Below, one piece after another: positions 57,141 to 64,000 of a stretch of DNA of 64,000 nucleotides. Under the pieces are notes generated by a model. It saw only the letters and a program-made list of their open reading frames with translations, was not told where the DNA came from and did not search any database. Position 1 is the stretch's first letter. Each line of letters begins with the position of its first letter. The position numbers were made by a program, and so were the translations under genes. Source of the DNA: Botryosphaeria dothidea (Eukaryota > Ascomycota > Dothideomycetes > Botryosphaeriales > Botryosphaeriaceae); contig WWBZ02000016.1 in the NCBI GenBank assembly GCA_011503125.2, positions 558,001 through 622,000 on the forward strand. Direction: 5' to 3'.

Positions 57141-58261
57141 CTAGAAAACCATGGCGCCGCCTTTACAAAATCAGCTTCGTCCACTCATCGAATGGTTGTT
57201 CGCTCACAAAGACTCACCGTCTACGATCAGATCCGCTCCATTGATGTAGGTCCCCGCGTTCGAGGTAAGCAGGATGACGGGCCCGGTGAGCTCCTCTGGA
57301 ACACCCATCCGACCCATAGGGTTGCGAGCAGCCCACGCATTGCGTGCCTTCTCAATGCCCGGCCCTTCGTTGAGAATCGTGTCCATGTAGCCGGGGCTGA
57401 TGGTATTCACACGGATGCCATACCGAGCCCATTCCGCCGCAAGGCAATCTTTGAGGTGGATTACGGAAGCCTTTGAGACATTGTACGCGACTTGGGGTTG
57501 GGGGTAGTTGACGTGGTGGGCGGAAATTGCTTTCGAGATAGTTAGCAATCAAAAAAGGGCGCCGCACACGGGGACTCTACACGCTATCAAGACAATCGAG
57601 CCTTTTGTCTTCTGCTTCACCATTTGCCTGCCATCCTGTCAATAAACCAACGTGTGCATGCTGTGTCGGATGACATACTTTGCAGCGGCTTGCGCGCACA
57701 CGAATGCTCCTGTAGAGTTGATGTCCATCACCCGACGCCACTCTTGCAGGGACATGTCTAACGCATGGGTGCAGCCAACAACACCGGCGAAGCACGCCAG
57801 AATGTCAACACTCCCCAACTCTTCAGCGGTCTCTCCCACCGCAGCATTGACATTCTCAGGGCTCGTTACATCGACCTTCTTGGTAACGATCTTCTGGTCT
57901 GGAAAGTCGTTACGTAGATTTTGGATCTGCTCGTCGGCATGAGCCGGGTTGATGTCGAACAGGGCCAAGCCAGCGGCACCGTGCTCGAGCAAAGCGCGAG
58001 CGCATTCTAGCGCCAGAGTCCCAGCACCGCCAGTTACTGCGGAGGTGAGCCTTCTGACTCGGTTTGCGCAAGGACGTAACGCTACTCACAGATTGCGTTC
58101 CCCTCGACTGCAAAACGGTACCGAGCACGTCCCTCGGCATTCAGATAGTGAGGAGCCGGTGGGGGCGGGCCGGTCATTGAGGCGGCCGAACCGTCCGAGA
58201 GCTGCATTTCTGGCAGCTGACGGTTGACCAGAGCAGCGCGGTCGTCGGCATTGTCAGGCAT
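57141..58261 (-). CDS. short-chain dehydrogenase/reductase (sorbose/arabinitol reductase-like)
   Basis: NAD(P)-dependent classical SDR, 302 aa from five exons (58261-58090, 58036-57679, 57627-57581, 57529-57218, 57160-57141). The N-terminus (about 55 residues) is a polar lead-in. The cofactor motif TGGAGTLALE follows directly, then LFDIN (acidic Asp at the strand-2 end, pointing to NAD rather than NADP), VDVTSPE, NSTGAFVCAQAA, SIVLIAS with the catalytic Ser region, and YNVSKA (Tyr-x3-Lys). Near the end come IRVNTISPGYMDT and the usual GADLIVDGG. The closest types are polyol/ketose dehydrogenases (Sou1, arabinitol dehydrogenases); the substrate cannot be assigned. The 20-nt last exon is inferred to restore VDGGAMVF; reading through the intron would end in VDGESL. 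Confidence 0.85.
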
Positions 58262-59465
58262 GTTGGAGTTGTTGACGGGTGTTCACTGGACGGGGAGGCA
58301 GAACTCAATTGAAGGTTGAGCAGGTGAGATGACGTAAATGTTGGATTGGTACGGAGATTCCAACAGAGAAGCGGCGGTTACTTGAGGGCGCGGAGCCTCA
58401 ACTTCTTCTATAGCGTCATGTAAACAACTGGCAACCCCGCGATGGGTGACAAACAACGACAAACAACGGGCTGGGTGACCCTCTCCGCTGTGCCCCGCAT
58501 CGTGATGGGCAGTGTTTGGAAGGTTGGGCGAAGGGCAGGTTAAGCGAAGGCTGAAAAAGACAAGCTGAGCGGCAGCCAGCTCTGCAGAAGTGCCGCCGTC
58601 GCACAGGAGCTCAACCTGTGCCTCTTCACTCTCGCATCTCTGGACAAGGTGTCAGACGCGTCCGAGTGACTTTAATTATGGCAGCGGCACGGGTGCGGGC
58701 CCGCACGTGCGAGGAACGCCCATCGGCAGCGCCAGCCCATCGCGCCAGGCGGCAGACGCGGAGCGGCGTTCGAGCCCACAGCCGCCAGACCTGACAAGTA
58801 CAGTCCGCGCAGCCCGAAAAAGGATCACGCGGTCGGCCATCGTTGATTATCACCAGCCATACTTCGAAGGCAGCGCAACGGTCCGATTCCACGGATCCCT
58901 TTTCCTACCTAGCGCCTGCTGCGGCACGGCGTGCGTGCGTGCTTTTCGCTCCCGCTCGGTCGTCTCGCACGTACACGGGTACAAGCCAGCCCAGGACTAC
59001 GCCCCCAAGCCGCAGCCTGGTGCTGGGGGTTGGGAATCATGGCGTCGCCAGCTGCCTCCGTGACGAAGCCGCGGTCGAAGGGAACCAGGCGGTGAGGGCT
59101 TTAATTGGCCACATGGGAAGGCTCTCAGCGTTTTCTTTTTTGATGACTGATTTCCTCTCTCATTTACTGTTCCTGTGCTTACGCATGACTGCTCCATTCC
59201 TTTATGGTCATGGCCTCTTTATAAGCGGGCGCTTTGTCCCACCTGTGTGAAAGAGCGCAACGTTCGGCGACTGTGCTGCGCGGAACCACTTCTTTTCTTT
59301 CCATTTCTTCGAGAAGCCTTCCCTTTCTCGCCTGCTGGAACCACCTTTCCCCTTTCCTCAGCTCCGCTCTCCGCCAGTCCGACCGCTACCCCCGGAACAG
59401 TTGTCGTCAGCTATACCCTTATCCACACAAATCGCTGCTGCGAGCATTCCTCTTCGGAACAAACT
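58262..59465. other. divergent intergenic region
   Basis: Promoters of the SDR gene and of the small unknown gene at 59466. GC-rich middle part, T/C-rich just before 59466. No further gene. Confidence 0.45.
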
Positions 59466-59942
59466 ATGTCGGTCGATGACGTTCTCGCCCTGCCTCCCAA
59501 GGTGCCGGAAGTGGGACACTGGCGTGAAGAACCTTCGCCCCTGCTTCCGGCCGCCCTTTATAGCCTTGCCGACTTTTCGGAAGCCGATCTCGTCCAGCTT
59601 CAAGACGTGTGCGAGTCCAAATGCGACACCCACCGCCGGGGCGAATGCGTCAAACCGCCGGAGCGCTGGCAGTTTGCGGGACAGAAGCTGGACGCGATAG
59701 TCGAGCACCACATTGAATTGGCAAAGGGCCGCCAGTTCGATCCTCTGCACTTTGTTGTTGCCCCATCCACCACCTGGGTCACCGATGGAGTGCTGTTTGT
59801 CACTCTCGACTCGGATGAGGAAGAGTGTGTGCCGGATTTGTTTTGGGTTAAGGCAGACGAGGCAGGTTTATGCTTCATAAACATTCTGATCGGAAATTCA
59901 GACTGGCATGGAGAGAAGGACAACCACGCACTGAAGAAGTAG
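59466..59942 (+). CDS. small protein of unknown function
   Basis: Intronless, 158 aa from the Met at 59466 (MSVDDVLALPPKVPEVGHW); the frame is open upstream but loses protein-like composition there. It is acidic, with a likely alpha/beta pattern: a central KLDAIVEHHIELAKGRQ helix, then FDPLHFVVAPSTTWVTDGVLFVTLD and a C-terminal FWVKADEAGLCFINILIGNSDWHGEKD. Clustered Cys/His (CESKCDTHRRGEC, about 48-60) might bind metal. The strand-rich C-terminal half vaguely resembles DUF6924-like proteins, but I cannot assign it. Confidence 0.6.
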   Translation: MSVDDVLALPPKVPEVGHWREEPSPLLPAALYSLADFSEADLVQLQDVCESKCDTHRRGECVKPPERWQFAGQKLDAIVEHHIELAKGRQFDPLHFVVAPSTTWVTDGVLFVTLDSDEEECVPDLFWVKADEAGLCFINILIGNSDWHGEKDNHALKK

Positions 59943-61920
59943 ACGCATGTTGGAGATCGCAGGTAAGGATTCGTAACTAGCGCATCCGTTCTGCTGGATA
60001 CTGACGGCGATCAAGATGGACCTGCAGGGAGCCCTTGTAGGATCGCTGGAGAGTGGGGGACATTTTTGCTCTGTGGTGGAGGTCACCACAAAGCGGTATT
60101 TTTCACATAGAGGATGGAACAGCCTGTAGGCCACGTCGACTCCTGACCTGACAGGCTCGAACGACAATGGACGGGATCACCGAGATCGGCCCACGACACG
60201 TTCATTATCCTTAGCGAAGCCGAATGACAACCCCATACGACAACCACTGAAAACGCGGCTCAATGGGATCAGAAGACAAATAGTAACAACTCAATTGCCT
60301 ACGCCGATGCCTGGTCCGGACTCTATCACAGGCTAGAGGACACACGAAAACCTGCGGGGCCATTTGGAGCTTAATTGGAGCAATGGTTGGTTTAAAGAGG
60401 CCATTGCGAGGCGGCAATGAGACGGAAATAATACCCTGCATGGCTAGGCGTCCATTCTTTGGATATTCACATTCGTGGTGGCGGGACTCGCGGTATACCA
60501 ACATTTCCGATGATAGGAACTTGTAGAATTATTTCCGCAAGGATCAGTTCTTCGCAGACAACACTCTGCAGCACCAGTAGGTCAAATTTTCTGGCCAGTA
60601 TCAGCTCCTCCTTTGTGAGCAATGTTGCGAAATATTTAATCAAGCGTCATTGACATTTCTTCAAGCCCTGCACTGTCCTAGTGTCCAGACCGGCCTATTC
60701 ATTAAGCATAACTTCGGGGAACGCTCGGCTGATCCGCAGATTGACACGCATCTCCCGAGCATTCCAGACTGCAAAAGTCGGGGATGCAAGGAATGCACTT
60801 GAGTCAGCCGGCGACAACCTCTCTTCCATTTCTCTGCCGCTCCTGCGTTGCGTGTTTTACAGCTCTCCCTCAGCTCACTCCACACGACGTCGACCCCATC
60901 TCCGATTTCCGGGTAACGATTGAAAACGGCCCGGCCGCCCTCCCGCCGGAGGAATCCTTCGGGCTCTTCCATGTGTCAGAAAATTTCCACCAACCTCTCA
61001 GTGCTCACGTATTTTGGTCGTTGGCGCCGCCCTCGGGCAAAAGGCGAAAATTCGCGCAGCTAGCGCAACGCCCTTGAGGCGTAGGGCTGGCCGAGAAGGT
61101 CAGCCCTGTCTCATCACCAGAACGCGAAGAAAAAAAAAAGCCACACCGGCGAAAAAAAAACATCTCCGCCGGACGACAATGCCGTTGGGAGCTGCCGTTG
61201 GTGGAATCTCCGCGGACTTCGAGACTTGGAGACGGCGTTCGCCTATTTTTTACTGTCATGCATATGCATGAGGTGGTGATGCATGATCGAGCCCTTCTCG
61301 CTCTCTCTCTCCCACATGCTCTTTTGAGAAATAGGCGCATGCAAATGCTGTAACAAGAGTAGGAAGCCGGACTTGCGGCGGTATTCTAGATTAGGGTCTA
61401 ACCATTTTGCGCCTTTTTTCGATTGGCTACCAGCTCAGGATGCCCTAAATGCAAACCCCTCATCCTTCGACTATTGGGGAGGGCGAAAGAGTGGTACCGA
61501 GGCCTGAAGTGCGTCATGCAGTAAGTCTCGGGCCGGATAGCGGGATGTTCCTTTCAGCATCCTTGCATGCGTCCAGGATTCCGGGCTCCCCCTCACATGG
61601 TTGGACTCATTCTTCGAAGGTCCATGAGGTGGATTTAACAAGATTCTCGGCAGTGCTTGCTGACCATTAAATCCTTCGGCTCATGACCAGAGAGCTGTTC
61701 GGCGGTCACGTACATCTTACTATGGCTCACGTATCCTCTGAGCAACCGCAGGAATATTCCTTAATGCCACCACCGTTCTCTTTGCAGCATTAGGAATGCA
61801 AATTTTCAAGAAGACTTGCCCCATTGATTAATTTTATTGAAGTAAAAAGGGCGAAGTGTACTTCACCGCGAAGCAAACAGAAGAGTCCCGCATCCAGAAC
61901 TTTTTTTTCTCCTCTTCCAT
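59943..61920. other. intergenic, no gene recognised
   Basis: About 2 kb. Contains short poly-A runs near 61,130-61,160 and CT-rich repeats near 61,290-61,310. The right end is the 3' flank of the But2 gene. Confidence 0.45.
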
Positions 61921-62573
61921 CTACGAAATCTCGACGAAGAATCCCAGTGGGCAACCTGGTCCAGTGCTTTGAGTGAACTCGAGCAAGGTATCGGCACTGC
62001 ACAGGCTGCCGCTGACAGTGGTCGTAGTGGAAGGATCCGGAATGCCGCAAGGACCGGAGAAGATGGTATAGGCGTTACCGGGGAGGATCTCAGGAGGACT
62101 GGGAGGGCCTTCGGAAGACGGTCAGTCTCTCAAGGTGGAAAGAGCAAAACGGAACACTTACTGGGACCAGGCGCAGGCTGGTTGTTGTACGTCGTCGTGT
62201 CATCGGCTCCCACACCGGTAGCGTAACCGGTGAAGGTGAAGTGGCCGGGGCCGCTGAACTTGTACCACTGCTTGGCCTGCTCCTTCGTCGGGAAAAGGAA
62301 CTTGAGCGTGCAGGTCTTGCCAACGGCGGTAGTGGGCAGCTCGAGGTTGGTGATGAAGCAGAGGTCACCGGGGGTGACCTTGGCGGTCAGAGAGGGAGGG
62401 TAGTGCTTGTTGGGCTTCTTGGCGCTGATCTCGTAGAAGGCGGAAGTCGAGACGTAGGAGCCTTCCTCCGGCAGAGTGCCATTGACCGGGCAGTCACAAT
62501 CCTCGTTGGAAGTGGTGGGGATGGCAGATGCCATAGTGAGACCGAGGAGGGCAAGGAGGGGAAGGAACTTCAT
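61921..62573 (-). CDS. secreted protein with But2 C-terminal-like domain
   Basis: 199 aa from exons 62573-62162 and 62108-61921. Signal peptide 1-17 (MKFLPLLALLGLTMASA), then a Cys pair (DCDCPVNG) and a beta-rich domain: SAFYEISAKKPNK, GDLCFITNLELP, TCTLKFLFPT, GHFTFTGYATGVGADDTTTYNNQPAPGP, and after the intron YTIFSGPCGIPD, GSLCSADTLLEF and GCPLGFFVEIS. This order (FTFTGY, then a YTYNNQP linker, then CP-x-GFFV end) is that of the ubiquitin-3-binding protein But2 C-terminal domain family of secreted or wall-associated fungal proteins. The role is unknown; a surface or effector-like function is only inference. A TATATA lies 53 nt upstream. Confidence 0.85.
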
Positions 62574-64000
62574 GATGGGCGTAAGAGGTTTAGAATAGTC
62601 GAGTGGTAGAGGTACGGAAGGTGGGTATATACATCTGCCTCGAGATTCAAGGGTTGATGAAGCTTTGGCTCAAAGAGATGTGTCTTGGGGAGTAAGTGGA
62701 CGTTCTCACTTGCTATTTAAATATTCTATCTCACTGTGACAAATTTAGAGAACCGGATCCCGGCAAGACCAAGATCCAAGCCAGACATTACCCTAACGTA
62801 CCATCAGCAACGGACGGCAAGGAGTTGCCGCGATCGCGGTCATACTTCAGCTACTGCAAGCAAGCATAAGCGCGGCAGCGTGGTCAGCACAAAAGAGATG
62901 AGGCACAGCAGGCAGAATTTCCACTTTGGGGCAAAAGCAATAGAGACGGCTCGGCGTCATCAGTGAGCGTTACTTGTTTGAGAGTTCCCCAGTCGGCTGG
63001 CTGACGCGAGATGCAGGAACGTTGTTTCTTGGTGCTCATGGATGTTTTTTCCCATTAGCTGGGGGCTCAAACTAGTCTGTAAAACCCATCGGGTCCCCGC
63101 CGCCATTCCCGTGAGCTAAACGAGGCGGATTCAAGCCTTCTAAACCACCGCCCAACTATCGCCCCAGAAGCCCGTATATGAAATTCAAGGATGGCGCGGA
63201 TGCGTGCAAGCTTTGACTTTACCCCGCAATCCCTTCAGCCGCAAGGCTACGTCTGATGTGATCTGCACTTTGCACCAACAGGACACACCGACTCTCGTGG
63301 ACAAAGTTTTGCATCAGCTTACTGTGCATTAGAGCGCTTACTTCTCCCAAAGTGACATCACATATACTCTATCGAAACCTTCATTTCTTTTTGACCTGAA
63401 ATAAGCTCTAGAGATGAATGTGCCTTTCATAACTAAATGCAAGGGCAGCCCCAGCGTGAAACCTCGATCGCTCTCGCCGGAAACTTGTGCAAGATGACTG
63501 CATTCCTGTAAAGCCACCACAGCTTCAGCTGATGCGGTATTATGCGTAGTCATCTGAGACGCATGCTATCTCTCTCAGCCTCCTTGTTTGGAAAAGCTGT
63601 AATCCCATCCAACTTATTTCGAGAATATTTGTGTAGAGATCTAGGGGTACGTGTATGCTGTACAAAGAACGATGCCTTCGATTGCCAAAAGGAGAACAAT
63701 GTGGAGAGAGGTTTAAATGTGGATTAAAGACTAATGATAGATTCTGTGCAGCCCACGGCCTATTTGATTAGCAAAGAGGTTTGAATTGCCGAGAAAATAA
63801 TGTTCTACATATGCCGAGTACTCCAACTAAGCTCTGCCACGTTTTGAGTCCTTTTTTTCTCTTTTTTTTTTGCAAGCCATGGCTACCACCACTCTGACCC
63901 TTGTTGATGGACAGGGCAGAGCGGTCACACAGAAAAAAGGGTTGACGCAACAAGGGGAAACCCCATCCTGCATGAACCTTTCAAACCCCCTCTTAAAGGC
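62574..64000. other. right edge, no gene recognised
   Basis: The But2-gene promoter followed by sequence with many stops. Small frames (63338-63553 minus, 63542-63727 plus) show no family features. Confidence 0.45.
62626..62631 (-). promoter_or_regulatory. candidate TATA box of the But2-type gene
   Basis: TATATA 53 nt upstream of the start codon; spacing and sequence suit a core promoter. Confidence 0.4.

Overview
The window is nuclear DNA of a filamentous ascomycete (Pezizomycotina; a Dothideomycete is my guess, not proven). The evidence is many short introns of about 48-95 nt with CTRAC-type branch points, moderate-to-high GC, housekeeping genes of ascomycete type, and fungal-only families (But2 secreted protein, HET-type relic, Pezizomycotina-style membrane protein). 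There is no operon structure. All gene models below were assembled by hand from reading frames plus splice signals; for each multi-exon model the exon lengths sum to a multiple of three.

Left part (1-26,900), gene-dense: allantoate-permease-like MFS transporter (-), a very large ankyrin/RCC1/double-BTB protein of the IBtk type (-), a tryptophan-rich GPI-anchored wall protein (-), alanine aminotransferase (-), proteasome lid subunit Rpn7 (-) divergent from the mRNA cap guanine-N7 methyltransferase (+), an HhH-GPD glycosylase-like protein (-), a small uncertain ORF (-), a fungal membrane protein of unknown function (-), a decayed HET-protein C-terminus (+), and a WW/FF-domain RNA-processing factor (-) divergent from proteasome subunit alpha-3 (+).

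Middle (26,900-39,400), gene-poor: the only gene I can support is a YANK/STK32-type AGC kinase (+), with about 6 kb of empty sequence upstream and 4.5 kb downstream.

Right part (39,400-64,000): copper-type P1B ATPase (-), Rad4/XPC (+), Ubc8/UBE2H ubiquitin-conjugating enzyme (-), ketopantoate hydroxymethyltransferase (+), ATG12 (-), Dbf4/Dfp1 regulatory subunit of Cdc7 kinase (-), a short-chain dehydrogenase (-), a small protein of unknown function (+), and a But2-domain secreted protein (-).

The genes do not form a pathway cluster. Two loose themes recur: proteolysis (Rpn7, alpha-3, Ubc8, a BTB/Cul3-adaptor candidate) and DNA maintenance (Rad4, Dbf4, HhH-GPD protein). The most striking observation is the exon structure of the UBC8 homologue. 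Restoring its reading frame and the family's residue spacing requires coding exons of 8, 3 and 1 nucleotide, each flanked by introns of normal length with their own branch points. Other points of note are a GC-AG intron in ATG12, a Trp-rich wall protein, and a repeated acidic GGGF motif in the Rad4 tail.
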